Source: Burkholderiales bacterium (GTDB lineage Bacteria; Pseudomonadota; Gammaproteobacteria; Burkholderiales; Burkholderiaceae_C). Taken from it: a stretch of 64,000 bases of DNA. Positions 55,506 to 64,000 of the stretch are shown in pieces. Below the pieces are notes generated by a model, which worked only from the letters and a program-made list of their open reading frames with translations, was not told the origin of the DNA and did no database searches. Where the stretch lies: contig JACRNC010000023.1 of NCBI GenBank assembly GCA_016219375.1, forward strand, positions 1 through 64,000. The letters are read 5' to 3'. Each line of letters begins with the position of its first letter. The first letter of the stretch is position 1. Both the position numbers and the translations under genes were made by a program.

Positions 55506-56348
55506 TCACTTCTTCATCATGCCGGCCGAGTGCTTGATGATCAGCGGCTGATACCACGAGCCCAGCAGCCGCACCAGCTTGTCGAGGAACCAGGCATCGG
55601 GGCCGACCAGCACGCGGCGCTTGTTCTTCTGCACCGCCTTGAGGATCTGCAGCGCCGCGCTCTCGGCCGTGGTGGTGTTGAGCAGCTTGTCGAAGCGCTT
55701 GCGTGCGGTCTCCGGGTCGACGCCGGTGAACTTCTGCGAGCTCGCGTCCATGCGCGCGGCACGGGCGATGTTGGTGCGGATGCCGCCGGGGTGCACGCAG
55801 GTGGCGCTGACCGGGGCCTTCTCCAGGTCCAGCTCCATGCGCAGGGCCTCGGTGTAGCCGCGCACGGCGAACTTGGTGGAGTTGTAGGTGCCGTTGAGCG
55901 GCACCGACAGCAGGCCGAACAGGCTGGAGGTGTTGATCACATGCCCCTCGCCCGAGCGGCGCAGGTGCGGCAGAAAGGCCTGCGTGCCCCAGACCACGCC
56001 CCAGAAGTTGATGTTCATGATCCAGTCGAAGTCTTCCTGCTTCACCGTCTCGGCCGGGGCGCTCAGGGCCACGCCGGCGTTGTTGAAGATCAGGTTCACC
56101 TTGCCGTGCTCGGCGGCCACCTGGTCGGCCCAGGCAAAGATCGCCGCGCGATCGGCGGTGTTGACGCGCTGGGTCGTGACCTTCACGCCGTGGCGCGCGG
56201 CCAACTCGGCGCTCTCCTTCAGGCCGGCTTCGTTGACGTCGGACAGCGCCAGGTGGCAGCCGCGGCGGGCCAGCTCCACGGCCAGCGTGCGGCCCATGCC
56301 GGATGCGGCCCCGGTGATGGCCGCGACCTTGCCTTTGAAGTCTTTCAT
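55506..56348 (-). CDS. Short-chain dehydrogenase/reductase
   Basis: The 280-residue classical SDR has the cofactor motif TGAASGMG (about 11-18), NNAGVAL, the catalytic serine in INTSSLFG and YNSTK. The C-terminus is longer than in simple SDRs, with RVLVGPDAWFLDKLVRLLGS, as in the SDR group found next to flavin monooxygenases. ATG 56348 follows AAGAAAG. It lies between the hydrolase (25 bases downstream) and the esterase (49 bases upstream), indicating one operon. Confidence 0.93.
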   Translation of the reverse strand: MKDFKGKVAAITGAASGMGRTLAVELARRGCHLALSDVNEAGLKESAELAARHGVKVTTQRVNTADRAAIFAWADQVAAEHGKVNLIFNNAGVALSAPAETVKQEDFDWIMNINFWGVVWGTQAFLPHLRRSGEGHVINTSSLFGLLSVPLNGTYNSTKFAVRGYTEALRMELDLEKAPVSATCVHPGGIRTNIARAARMDASSQKFTGVDPETARKRFDKLLNTTTAESAALQILKAVQKNKRRVLVGPDAWFLDKLVRLLGSWYQPLIIKHSAGMMKK

Positions 56349-56397
56349 GAGGGGCTTTCTTGCTTGAGGGAGGGATTGTCGGGCGGGCGGGCTGCGC

Positions 56398-57300
56398 TCA
56401 GCGCGTGTGGCGCTCAATGAAGGCGGCCGACTGCTTCAGGCTGGCGCGGGCCTCGGGCAGCATGACCATCGTCGGCCACACGTGCGGCAGCCGGTCGCGG
56501 CGGATCAGCTCGCTGCTCACGCCCGCGGCCTGCGCGCGGCCGTGCAGGCGCAGCGAGTCGGCCAGCAGCACCTCGTGGTTGCTGGCATGGATCAGCATGG
56601 GCGGCAGGCCGTGCAGGTCGCCGTAGAGCGGCGAGGCCAGCGGCTCGTCGGCCGCGCGGCCGTCGAGGTACAGCGCCGCGGCCTGCGGCAGCAGGTGCGG
56701 CTGGAACATCACGTCGGCCTTGGCCAGCGTCTGCATCGTCTCGCCGGCGCAGGCCAGGTCCACCCAGGGCGAGAACAGCAGTGCGCAGGCGGGCATGGGC
56801 AGCCCGGCATCGCGCGCGGCCAGCAGCGTGGCCAGGGCCAGGCCGGCGCCTGCGGAGTCGCCGGCGATGACCAGGTTCTCCGGCCGGATGCCGTCGTCCA
56901 GCAGCTTGCGGTACCAGGCCAGCGCGTCGTCCACCGCGGCCGGGAAAGGATGCTCCGGCGCCAGCCGGTAGTCCACCGACAGCACCTGCGCCTGCGCCAC
57001 GCGGGCCAGGTAGCTGCACACCGGGCGGTGGGTGTCCAGGTTGCAGAAGAAGTAGCCGCCGCCGTGCAGGTAGAGCACCGTGCGCTGCGGCTGGGCGACG
57101 GCCAGCCACTCGGCCGGGCACAGGCCGCGCGCTGCATCGGCGGGCACGCGGGTGTGGCGGATCTCCTTGGGCGGGGGCGGATAGCGCCGGGCCATCGCCT
57201 GCACGCTGGCCCGCGCATGGGCCACGTTCAGCGTCGGCTGGTAGCGGCCCTTGAACTGGCGGCGCAGGTAGAGGTTGGCGAAGAAGGACTGCAGGCTCAT
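56398..57300 (-). CDS. Esterase/lipase of the hormone-sensitive-lipase family
   Basis: The 300-residue protein has the oxyanion motif HGGG (79-82) and nucleophile motif GDSAG (147-151), with YRLAPEHPFPAAVDDALAWY between, and acid and histidine in HASNHEVLLADS and DRLPHVWP. It would cut carboxyl esters such as those made by Baeyer-Villiger oxidation. The start is ATG 57300. The 372-base gap upstream (57301-57673) has no gene that I can see. Confidence 0.93.
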   Translation of the reverse strand: MSLQSFFANLYLRRQFKGRYQPTLNVAHARASVQAMARRYPPPPKEIRHTRVPADAARGLCPAEWLAVAQPQRTVLYLHGGGYFFCNLDTHRPVCSYLARVAQAQVLSVDYRLAPEHPFPAAVDDALAWYRKLLDDGIRPENLVIAGDSAGAGLALATLLAARDAGLPMPACALLFSPWVDLACAGETMQTLAKADVMFQPHLLPQAAALYLDGRAADEPLASPLYGDLHGLPPMLIHASNHEVLLADSLRLHGRAQAAGVSSELIRRDRLPHVWPTMVMLPEARASLKQSAAFIERHTR

Positions 57301-57673
57301 GGGTCGGGCCGAGAGGCTTTGATGGAAAGGTGCGGCGCACGCGCGGCCGGGCGGTTGATCGCAGGTGGTTGCACGGGCAGGGCGCGCATGATGCCTGCGC
57401 CGCATGCGCGCCACGGCCTGGCGCGCCCCGCGGCGCCGCGCGGCATCACGGCCGTCACCCGCGGGATCGCCAGCCCGCCGCCCGCCCCGTGCGGCCGCCT
57501 GCGCCGCCGCGGTGTGCGGCACGGGTGCGGACCACCGCGGTGCTTCCGCAGGCCCGGGCACCGCGGCCGCCTGGCAGGGCGATCAGCGGGGCGACGCGGT
57601 CAGCCGCCGGCCTTCATCCAGTCGTGTCGCGGCAGTGCGGCGAGCCGCGGCCGCGCCGGGATCCAGCCGCCAT
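57301..57673. other. Gap between the two esterase genes; no gene seen
   Basis: No frame here looks like protein on either strand, and I find no clear terminator or promoter box. The two esterase genes may be in one long transcript or separately started. Confidence 0.4.
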
Positions 57674-58681
57674 TCACGGCGCCCAGTGCCGCCGCATGAA
57701 GTCGGCCTGCCGCTGCAGCGCCTGGGTCGAGCTCTTCAGCAGCCCGGCATGAACCTGGAACACGTGCCAGCGCTCGGGATGGCGCTCCAGCTCGACATGG
57801 GTGCCCGCCTGGGCCGCGCGCTCGGCGAACAGCGTGGAGTCGTCGTAGAGCACCTCGTCCTCGCCCACCTGCACCAGCGTCGGCGGCAGCTCGCGCAGGT
57901 CCACGCCGATGGGGTTGGCCAGCGGATGGTCGTGCGGCGCGGCATACATGTCGGCCGCCTTCTTGCCCCAGGAGACGCGGATCATCGGGTCGCGGTGCGC
58001 GCGCTCGGTGATGCTGCGCGCGGTCATGGACGGGTCCACCAGCGGCGACATCATCACGTTGACCGCCGGCAGCGGCCGGCCCTTCAGGCGCAGCGCGGCC
58101 GTCACCAGCAGCACCAGCGCGCCGCCGGCGGAGTCGCCATCCAGCGCGATGTGCTCGGGCGCGAAGCCCTGGGCCAGCAGGTGCTCATAGGCCGCCACGC
58201 AGTCGTCGATCTGCGCCGGGAAGCGCGCCTCGGGCGTGCGCCGGTAGTGCACCACCAGCACCTCGGCATCGGCCATGCGTGCCAGCCGCGTGGTGATGCT
58301 GCGGTGGGTGCGCGGGCTGCCGGTGCAGAAGGCGCCGCCGTGGAAATAGGCGATGGCATGGCGCGGCTGGCGGCCCTTCGGGCGGATGCACTCGGCCGCC
58401 AGCGGGCCGGCCGGGCCGCGCAGCGTGACCGGCTCCACCTCCACGCCGCCGCCGGGCGGCATCAGGCAGGAGAGCGTGTGCATCACCGCGCGCTGCAGGC
58501 CCACCGGCCACGGCGGGCCCAGGAAGGGCTTGAGGTTCAGCCGCAGGCTCAGGCGCAGCGCTGCGGCCAGTGTGCGCTCGCCGGCGCCGGGCGGCGGGGC
58601 GATGCTGCGGATCACCGGGCGGCCGGGCGCATGCGCGGCAGAGCCCGGGGCGGCCTGCAGGGTCGACGGAATGGCGTTCAT
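57674..58681 (-). CDS. Second esterase/lipase of the hormone-sensitive-lipase family
   Basis: The 335-residue protein has HGGA (114-117) in IAYFHGGAFCTGSPRTH, GDSAG (182-186) with ALDGDSAGGALVLLV, YRRTPEARFPAQIDDCVAAY, and late acid/histidine blocks (GEDEVLYDDST, ERWHVFQVHAG). The N-terminal 45 residues are less conserved. It follows the flavin monooxygenase by 13 bases, so the two are co-transcribed; it resembles LipR of the mycobacterial mymA operon in position. Confidence 0.93.
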   Translation of the reverse strand: MNAIPSTLQAAPGSAAHAPGRPVIRSIAPPPGAGERTLAAALRLSLRLNLKPFLGPPWPVGLQRAVMHTLSCLMPPGGGVEVEPVTLRGPAGPLAAECIRPKGRQPRHAIAYFHGGAFCTGSPRTHRSITTRLARMADAEVLVVHYRRTPEARFPAQIDDCVAAYEHLLAQGFAPEHIALDGDSAGGALVLLVTAALRLKGRPLPAVNVMMSPLVDPSMTARSITERAHRDPMIRVSWGKKAADMYAAPHDHPLANPIGVDLRELPPTLVQVGEDEVLYDDSTLFAERAAQAGTHVELERHPERWHVFQVHAGLLKSSTQALQRQADFMRRHWAP

Positions 58682-58694
58682 CGCAGCGGCCCTT

Positions 58695-60206
58695 TCAGCG
58701 CTGGGCGCCCTGCAGCAGGTAGCTGCCGGGATCGAAGCGGCTGAGCTCGCCGCGGAAGCGGAAGGTGAACGTGGGCCACAGCGTGGTGTTCTTGCCCTGG
58801 GCGTTCAGGTACCAGCTCTTGCAGCCGCCGGTGTTCCACACCGTGCCGCCCAGCATCTGCTGGATGCGCGCGTTGTAGTCGGCCTGGGCCTGGGGCTTGA
58901 CGTCCACGCTGGCCAGCTTGCGCCGGCGCATGGTCTGGATGGCATCCATGATGTAGCGCACCTGGGACTCGATCATGAAGATCATCGAGTTGTGGCCCAG
59001 CCCGGTGTTGGGGCCCACGATCATGAAGAGGTTGGGAAAGCCCGCCACCGTCGTGCCGCGGAAGGCCTCGCCACCGGTCTGCTGCCACAGCGTGCCCAGA
59101 TCCACGCCGCCCTTGCCGATGAAGGCGCCCACCGGCGCCGGCTCCTGCACCTTGAAACCGGTGCCGAAGATGATCACGTCCACCGGCCGCTCGCGCCCGT
59201 CGGCGGCCACGATGGCGTGCGGGCGCACGGCCTGCACGCGGTCGGTGATGACCTCCACGTTGGGCCGGGCCACGGCCTGGTAGTAGTCGTTGGCCATCAG
59301 GATGCGCTTGCAGCCCGCGCGGTAGGTGGGCGTGAGCTTGCGGCGCAGCTCCGGGTCCTTGACGTGCTTGGCGATGTGGCGCTTGCCCCAGTTCTCCACC
59401 ATCTTCATCGCGGCCGGAAAGCGGGTGAAGCCCAGCACGCGCAGCTCGAGCGTCCAGTAGGTGAGCCAGCGGTAGAGCTTCTGCGTGATCGGCAGGGTGC
59501 GGAACATCGTGCGCTCCCAGCTCTTCATCGGCCGGTCGGGCTTGGGCAGCACCCAGGGCGGCGTGCGCTGGTAGTAGTCCAGATGGGCCACCTTGGGTGC
59601 GATCTGCGGCACGAACTGGATGGCGCTGGCGCCGCTGCCGATCACCGCCACGCGCTTGCCGCGCAGGTCCACCGTGTGGTCCCAGGTGGCCGAGTGGAAG
59701 GCCTGGCCCTGGAAGCCGTCCAGGCCCGGGATGTCGGGATAGGCCGGGTTGCTCAGGCCGCCGATGCCCGAGACCAGCACCTGGCCGACGAACTGCCGGC
59801 CGTCGCGCGTGCTGACCGTCCAGGTGGACGTGGCCTCGTCATAGCGGCTGCCCGTCATCTCGGCGTTCAGCCGCACGTGCGGCAGCAGGCCGTACTTGCG
59901 CGCGCAGTGGCGCTGGTACTCGAACAGCTCCGGCTGCGTCGGGAAGCTGCGCGTCCAGTTGGGGTTGGGCTCGAAGGAGAAGCTGTAGACGTTGCTCGGC
60001 ACGTCGCAGGCCGCCCCGGGGTAGTGGTTGTCGCGCCAGGTGCCGCCCACGTCGTCGCCACGCTCGAGCATCACGAAGTCGTGGATGCCGGCCTGCTTGA
60101 GCTTGATGGCCATGCACAGCCCGGCGAAGCCGGTGCCGACGATGACGATGGAGGTCTTCTCGACCGGGGGGGCGGCAGGCGTGGGGGCGCCGGGCGGGCT
60201 GGACAT
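58695..60206 (-). CDS. Flavin-containing (Baeyer-Villiger-type) monooxygenase
   Basis: The 503-residue protein has the FAD Rossmann motif GTGFAG (24-29), GGTWRDNHYPGAACDVPS, the Baeyer-Villiger fingerprint F-x-G-x3-H-x3-W-D in FQGQAFHSATWD (165-176) and the NADPH motif GSGASA (190-195). These enzymes turn ketones to esters or lactones, or oxidise S/N atoms, with NADPH and O2. The nearby esterases and SDR would act on products or substrates. It starts an operon-like run and is divergent from the TetR gene. Confidence 0.95.
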   Translation of the reverse strand: MSSPPGAPTPAAPPVEKTSIVIVGTGFAGLCMAIKLKQAGIHDFVMLERGDDVGGTWRDNHYPGAACDVPSNVYSFSFEPNPNWTRSFPTQPELFEYQRHCARKYGLLPHVRLNAEMTGSRYDEATSTWTVSTRDGRQFVGQVLVSGIGGLSNPAYPDIPGLDGFQGQAFHSATWDHTVDLRGKRVAVIGSGASAIQFVPQIAPKVAHLDYYQRTPPWVLPKPDRPMKSWERTMFRTLPITQKLYRWLTYWTLELRVLGFTRFPAAMKMVENWGKRHIAKHVKDPELRRKLTPTYRAGCKRILMANDYYQAVARPNVEVITDRVQAVRPHAIVAADGRERPVDVIIFGTGFKVQEPAPVGAFIGKGGVDLGTLWQQTGGEAFRGTTVAGFPNLFMIVGPNTGLGHNSMIFMIESQVRYIMDAIQTMRRRKLASVDVKPQAQADYNARIQQMLGGTVWNTGGCKSWYLNAQGKNTTLWPTFTFRFRGELSRFDPGSYLLQGAQR

Positions 60207-60291
60207 GCGGGTCTCCTCTTTGTCGTGCGAGCCGGCGAACAGCCTGCCGGCTCGGGGGTGTGCGGCCGTCTGGCGCTACCCGGGTCGGGGC

Positions 60292-60320
60292 AATTTAGAT
60301 TTGACAACAGTCAATGTCAA
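60292..60320 (-). promoter_or_regulatory. Promoter of the monooxygenase operon overlapping a palindrome
   Basis: On the minus strand TTGACA (60320-60315), 17 bases, then TAAATT (60297-60292) form a good sigma70 promoter. The same DNA holds the palindrome TTGACA-N8-TGTCAA (60301-60320), with an inner TGAC-N4-GTCA. A TetR dimer bound here would block the promoter. No equally good promoter for the tetR side was seen. Confidence 0.78.
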
Positions 60321-60441
60321 TACAGGTTGCAACCGGCTCGGGGACGGCCCCGCCGCCGGGTTCGGGGGTGGGGGCGAAGTGCTGCTGCGCTGCAGTCGGC
60401 GGGGGCCGGATCCAGCGGGTGGGCATGTCAAGATCGCGGCC

Positions 60442-61254
60442 ATGACTGCCCCGCAACGCGCGGCCCGGGCCCGCCGCCCGGCCGCCTCCGACGAGCGTCG
60501 AACGCTTGCTCCCGACCCGATCACCCCGCCGCCGGCCGCGATCCCGGCCGGCCCTGCCGCCCAGGGCGCCGAGGCCTGCGACGCGGTCGATCCCTCGCCG
60601 GCCCGTGCCGGCTCGCGCCGCCGCTACGGCGGCGTGGCGCCCGAGGTGCGCCAGCGCCAGCGGCGCGACAAGCTCATCGAAGCCGGCCTGCACGTCTTCG
60701 GCACGCGCGGCTTCCACGGCGCCACGGTGCGCGAGGTCTGCGCCCGCGCCCAGCTCACCGAGCGCTATTTCTACGAGTCCTTCGCCGGCCTGCCGCAGCT
60801 CTTCGAGGCGGTCTACACCGGCATCACCGAGGAGCTGCGCGCCAAGACGCTGATCGCGCTGAGCACCCAGCCGCCGGATGCCGACGGCATGGCCGAGGCC
60901 GCGCTGCGCGTCTTCTACGAGACCATCCGCTCCGATGCCTGCCGCGCCCGCATCTGCCTGATCGAGGCGGTCAGCGTCGGCCCGCTGGGCGGCGAGCTGG
61001 GCAGCGAATCGGCGCGGCAGTACACCGCGCTGATGCGCCACTTCCTGGCGCTGCTGTACGTCGAGGAAGGTTTTGACGACCTGGACCTGGATCTGCTGGC
61101 CGCCGGCCTGATCGGCATGAACATCCACATCGCCACCGAGTGGGTGCGCGGCGGATTCGCCACGCCGATGGAGCGCGTCATCGCCACCAACATGGCGGCC
61201 TACCGCGCGCTGGGCGCGGCGTTCGCCTCACGGCGCCGGCAGCCGGCAGGCTGA
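60442..61254 (+). CDS. TetR-family regulator with long N-terminal extension
   Basis: The 270-residue protein has a TetR DNA-binding domain at about 68-125: RDKLIEAGLHVFGTRGFHGA, then TVREVCARAQLTERYFYESF. The ligand domain is helical, with HIATEWVRGGFATPMERVI near the end. The first 65 residues are Ala/Pro/Arg-rich and probably disordered; most TetR proteins lack this. It is divergent from the monooxygenase and likely represses it through the palindrome at 60301-60320. Confidence 0.9.
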   Translation: MTAPQRAARARRPAASDERRTLAPDPITPPPAAIPAGPAAQGAEACDAVDPSPARAGSRRRYGGVAPEVRQRQRRDKLIEAGLHVFGTRGFHGATVREVCARAQLTERYFYESFAGLPQLFEAVYTGITEELRAKTLIALSTQPPDADGMAEAALRVFYETIRSDACRARICLIEAVSVGPLGGELGSESARQYTALMRHFLALLYVEEGFDDLDLDLLAAGLIGMNIHIATEWVRGGFATPMERVIATNMAAYRALGAAFASRRRQPAG

Positions 61255-61273
61255 CGGGGGCCCAGGCAGGCTT

Positions 61274-62293
61274 TTACTGCGCCTCGCCGGCCAGGAACTG
61301 CATCACCTCGGCCAGCGCTGCATCCGGCGCCTCTTCCTGCGGCAGATGGCCCACCCCGGGCAGGATCACCGCCCGCGCGCCGCGGATGTCGCGCTCGAAC
61401 CAGCGCGCCTGCTCCGACGGCGCCTGCCGGTCCTGCTCGCCCCACAGGATCAGCGTGGGCAGCGTCAGCGTGCGGATGCGCTCGCTCTGCGCGTGGTAGC
61501 GGTTCTGCTCCAGCCGCAGCAACTGCGCGCGGCGGTTGCCCTCGCGCAGCGGCAGCTCCAGGTAGGCGTCGAGCATCTGCGGCGTCACGCGCTGCGGGTT
61601 GGCGAACTGCTGCGCCAGGCTGCGCTCGACCAGCCAGCGCGGCCGAGTGATCAGCCCCAGCCAGTTCAGCGGCGGCGTCTCCATCACGCGCTGCTCCAGC
61701 GGCACCTGCCAGGGCTGGGTCGGGTAGCCCTGCGCGGCGATCAGCACCATGCGCGACACCCGCTCCGGGTGCGCATAGGCCAGCTGCCAGGCCAGCTCGC
61801 CGCCGAAGCCGTGGCCGACCACGATCACCCGGCGCAGGCCCAGCACGTCCATCAGGTCGGTCAGCAGGCGCACCTGCCGTGCCACGGCGTAGTTGCCGTC
61901 CTGCACCGGGCCGGTCAGGCCGAAGCCGGGCAGGTCCAGCATTACCACGCGGCGCTGCTGCGCCAGCGCGGCGCTCCAGGCGTCCCAGGTGTGCAGGCCG
62001 GAGGCCGAGCCGTGGATCAGCAGCAGCGGCGTGGGGTCGTCCCGTGGGCCGACGTCGCGCACATGCACCCGTGCACCGTCCTCACCGCCCACCGTGATGA
62101 ACTGCGACGGCGGCTGCCCCCAGCGCGCGGCCAGCGCTTCCACCGGCTGGTCGGCGCGGAAATAGACCGCGATGAAGACGACGAGCGCGAGCACCGCGGC
62201 AACCGCCAGCGCCGCCAGGCCCCACAGCAGCGGCCTGCGCCAGCGCGAGGGCTTGCGCGGCTGGCTGCGGCTGGGGCGGGCGTAGGGCTTCAT
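61274..62293 (-). CDS. Membrane-anchored alpha/beta hydrolase with Gly in place of the nucleophile Ser
   Basis: The 339-residue protein has a basic lead, a membrane helix (about 22-46), then an alpha/beta hydrolase: [35 protein letters not shown]. The nucleophile elbow is G-H-G-F-G (160-164), with Gly where Ser is expected. The acid ([16 protein letters not shown]) and histidine ([15 protein letters not shown]) remain. It is a clear paralogue of the protein at 54437-55480. Its ATG overlaps the trhO stop (ATGA). Confidence 0.88.
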   Translation of the reverse strand: MKPYARPSRSQPRKPSRWRRPLLWGLAALAVAAVLALVVFIAVYFRADQPVEALAARWGQPPSQFITVGGEDGARVHVRDVGPRDDPTPLLLIHGSASGLHTWDAWSAALAQQRRVVMLDLPGFGLTGPVQDGNYAVARQVRLLTDLMDVLGLRRVIVVGHGFGGELAWQLAYAHPERVSRMVLIAAQGYPTQPWQVPLEQRVMETPPLNWLGLITRPRWLVERSLAQQFANPQRVTPQMLDAYLELPLREGNRRAQLLRLEQNRYHAQSERIRTLTLPTLILWGEQDRQAPSEQARWFERDIRGARAVILPGVGHLPQEEAPDAALAEVMQFLAGEAQ

Positions 62294-63090
62294 GCGGCGA
62301 TCCGGGGCTCCGACGCGAGCCCGCCCCCACCCGCCTCGGGCGACTGCCCGGCCACCGGCCGCAGCCCAGGGTCCAGCGCCTGCCGGTCATCAAACACCAC
62401 GCAGGCGCCTTCGTAGTGCGGAGCGCCGGCTTCGCTGCCCACGTCCTCGAAGTACTGCAGGATGCCGCCTTCGAGCTGCCAGACGTGCTCCACGCCCATC
62501 TCCTGCATCAGGATCGCCGCCTTCTCGCAGCGGATGCCGCCGGTGCAGTAGCTCACCACCGTCTTGCCCGCCAGCTCGTCGCGGTGCGCGGCCACGGCGT
62601 CGGGGAACTCGGTGAACCTGCTCAGCTGCCAGTCGATGGCCCCGGCAAAGCGCCCGGCCGCCACCTCGAAGGCATTGCGCGTATCGAGCATCACCACTGG
62701 GCGGCCGGCGTCGTCGCAGCCCGCGTCCAGCCAGCGCCTGAGCGTGGCCGCATCCACGCTGGGCGCGCGGCCGGCAGCAGGGCGGATGGTGGGGTGGTCC
62801 ATGCGGATGATCTCGCGCTTGAGCCGGATGCGGAGCTTGCGAAACGGCTGCGCGGCCGACCAGCTCTCCTTGGCCTGCAGGCCGGCAAAGCGCGGGTCGG
62901 CACGCAGCTCATCCAGGAAGCGCCGCACGTCCGCCGGCGCGCCGGCCAGGAAGCAGTTGATGCCTTCTTCGGCCAGCAGGATGGTGCCCTTGAGCGCCTC
63001 GCCGGCCATCGCCTTCAGCCGCTGCGCCAGCGCCTCGCGATCGGGCAGGTCGACGAAGCGGTAGGCGGCGATGTTGAGCACGGCGGTCAT
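62290..63090 (-). CDS. trhO: tRNA uridine hydroxylase TrhO (rhodanese-like)
   Basis: TrhO (YceA) hydroxylates U34 of certain tRNAs with O2. The 266-residue protein has the N-terminal UPF0176 domain ([19 protein letters not shown]) and a rhodanese domain with CTGGIRCEK (Cys182 and Cys188) and [18 protein letters not shown] 63090 is used; a longer frame from 63150 is unlikely. The C-terminal tail of about 30 residues is Gly/Ala-rich. It is translationally coupled to the hydrolase downstream. Confidence 0.93.
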   Translation of the reverse strand: MTAVLNIAAYRFVDLPDREALAQRLKAMAGEALKGTILLAEEGINCFLAGAPADVRRFLDELRADPRFAGLQAKESWSAAQPFRKLRIRLKREIIRMDHPTIRPAAGRAPSVDAATLRRWLDAGCDDAGRPVVMLDTRNAFEVAAGRFAGAIDWQLSRFTEFPDAVAAHRDELAGKTVVSYCTGGIRCEKAAILMQEMGVEHVWQLEGGILQYFEDVGSEAGAPHYEGACVVFDDRQALDPGLRPVAGQSPEAGGGGLASEPRIAA

Positions 63091-63194
63091 CGCGGCGGAT
63101 TGTAGGGAGCGCCCCTTTGGCCTGGGACACCTTGGCGTGCCGGGCTGCACACCTACAGCGGCGGGTGGCAGAGCCCCTGCGCGAAAATCCCCCC

Positions 63195-64000
63195 ATGTCC
63201 TTCGTCCACCTCCGCGCCCACACTGAATACTCCGTCGTCGATGGCACGCTGCGCATCGGCGACATGGTCGACGCGGCCGTGGCCGACGGCCAGCCGGCGC
63301 TGGCCATCACCGATCTCAACAACCTCTTCGGTGCGGTCAAGTTCTACTCCGGCGCGCGCAAGAAGGGGCTGCAGCCCATCCTGGGCGCGGACGTGTGGCT
63401 GGAGGACGAGGCCGCCGGCGCGCCCTCCGCCCGCCCGCCCAGCCGGCTGCTGCTGCTGGTGCAGAACAAGGCCGGCTACCTCAACCTGTGCGAGCTGCTG
63501 GCCCGCGGCTGGACCACCAATGCCCAGCGCGCCCAGGCGCACCTGCGCTGGGACTGGCTGGCGGCGCATGCCGACGGGCTGATCGCGCTGTCGGGCGCCG
63601 ATGCCGGCGCCGTGGGCCAGGCGCTGCTGATGGGCGACACCGCACGTGCGGCCGAGCTGGCGCGCAAGCTGGCCGGGATCTTCCCGGGCCGCTTCTTCAT
63701 CGAGCTGCAGCGCGCCGGCCAGCCCACCAACGAGCCGCACGTGCGCGCGGCCGTGCCGCTGGCGGCCGAACTGGGCCTGCCGGTGGTGGCCACGCATCCG
63801 ATCCAGTTCCTCACGCCCGACGACTTCGAGGCGCACGAAGCGCGCGTGTGCATCGCCGAGGGTGAGACGCTGACCAACCCGCGGCGCATCAAGCGCTTCA
63901 CGCGCGAGCAGTACTTCAAGACCGAAGCGCAGATGCGCGAGCTCTTCTGCGACCTGCCCGCGGCCGTGGACAACACGCTGGCCATCGCCCGCCGCTGTGC
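63195..64000 (+). CDS. dnaE: DNA polymerase III alpha subunit (5' part, cut by window end)
   Basis: The first 268 codons of DnaE are present. The PHP domain opens [20 protein letters not shown], followed by [32 protein letters not shown] and [28 protein letters not shown] is the block that leads to the polymerase core. Full DnaE would have about 1,170 residues. It is divergent from trhO, with about 100 bases between starts. Confidence 0.97.
   Translation, partial: MSFVHLRAHTEYSVVDGTLRIGDMVDAAVADGQPALAITDLNNLFGAVKFYSGARKKGLQPILGADVWLEDEAAGAPSARPPSRLLLLVQNKAGYLNLCELLARGWTTNAQRAQAHLRWDWLAAHADGLIALSGADAGAVGQALLMGDTARAAELARKLAGIFPGRFFIELQRAGQPTNEPHVRAAVPLAAELGLPVVATHPIQFLTPDDFEAHEARVCIAEGETLTNPRRIKRFTREQYFKTEAQMRELFCDLPAAVDNTLAIARRC

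Overview
The window is very GC-rich chromosomal DNA, dense in genes and with short intergenic gaps. Its gene content and gene orders (hemC-hemD-hemX-hemY, rpsP-rimM-trmD-rplS, fliC-fliD-fliS-fliT, a sulfate ABC operon with a CysB-type regulator, msrP-msrQ) point to a motile betaproteobacterium of the order Burkholderiales, perhaps of the Rubrivivax/Leptothrix/Ideonella kind. That placement is inferred from protein style and synteny; no rRNA gene is present. I see no prophage, insertion sequence, CRISPR array or plasmid function.

Layout. 1-12.8 kb: a (CCGGCC)n tract, a stand-alone infA, tRNA-Arg(ACG), UDP-glucose dehydrogenase, a 2Fe-2S ferredoxin next to a frameshifted FAD oxidoreductase, a zinc alcohol dehydrogenase with a His-rich membrane-anchored partner, then sulfate uptake (sbp-cysT-cysW-cysA), a TerC protein and a CysB-like regulator. 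A shared ATGCGGAAAA-type palindrome links the regulator to the transporter. 12.8-19.6 kb: msrPQ (periplasmic methionine sulfoxide repair) and the haem genes hemC-D-X-Y. 19.7-34.3 kb: the flagellar filament region (ycgR, fliT, fliS, fliD, two flagellin genes) followed by a glycan locus with an OGT/SPINDLY-type transferase, two other glycosyltransferases and a large HAD-like protein. Facing it is a second cassette with a TagD-like cytidylyltransferase, an AsnB-like amidotransferase and a TagF-like glycerophosphotransferase. This pair is the most novel-looking system here: it suggests flagellin O-glycosylation combined with glycerol-phosphate and amide decoration.

34.5-49.5 kb is mostly housekeeping: dgt, aroB, the 4.5S SRP RNA, a PurM-like protein, rpsP-rimM-trmD-rplS, a CoA pyrophosphatase, a CobD-like protein, rsgA, phhB, an M48 protease, orn, gluQ and a LysR regulator divergent from a pirin gene.

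49.6-63.1 kb is accessory metabolism. An FMN reductase is followed by a cytosine-deaminase-like amidohydrolase and a URC4/DUF1688 protein, a possible pyrimidine salvage or catabolism pair. Next comes an operon-like run of flavin monooxygenase (Baeyer-Villiger type), two GDSAG esterases, a short-chain dehydrogenase and an alpha/beta hydrolase, divergent from a TetR regulator over a palindromic promoter. Two paralogous alpha/beta hydrolases that bracket this cluster both lack the nucleophile serine. A trhO tRNA hydroxylase gene and the 5' end of dnaE close the window.

Several otherwise normal proteins (HemX, HemD, a LysR regulator, DUF1688, TetR) carry Ala/Pro/Gly/His-rich low-complexity segments.
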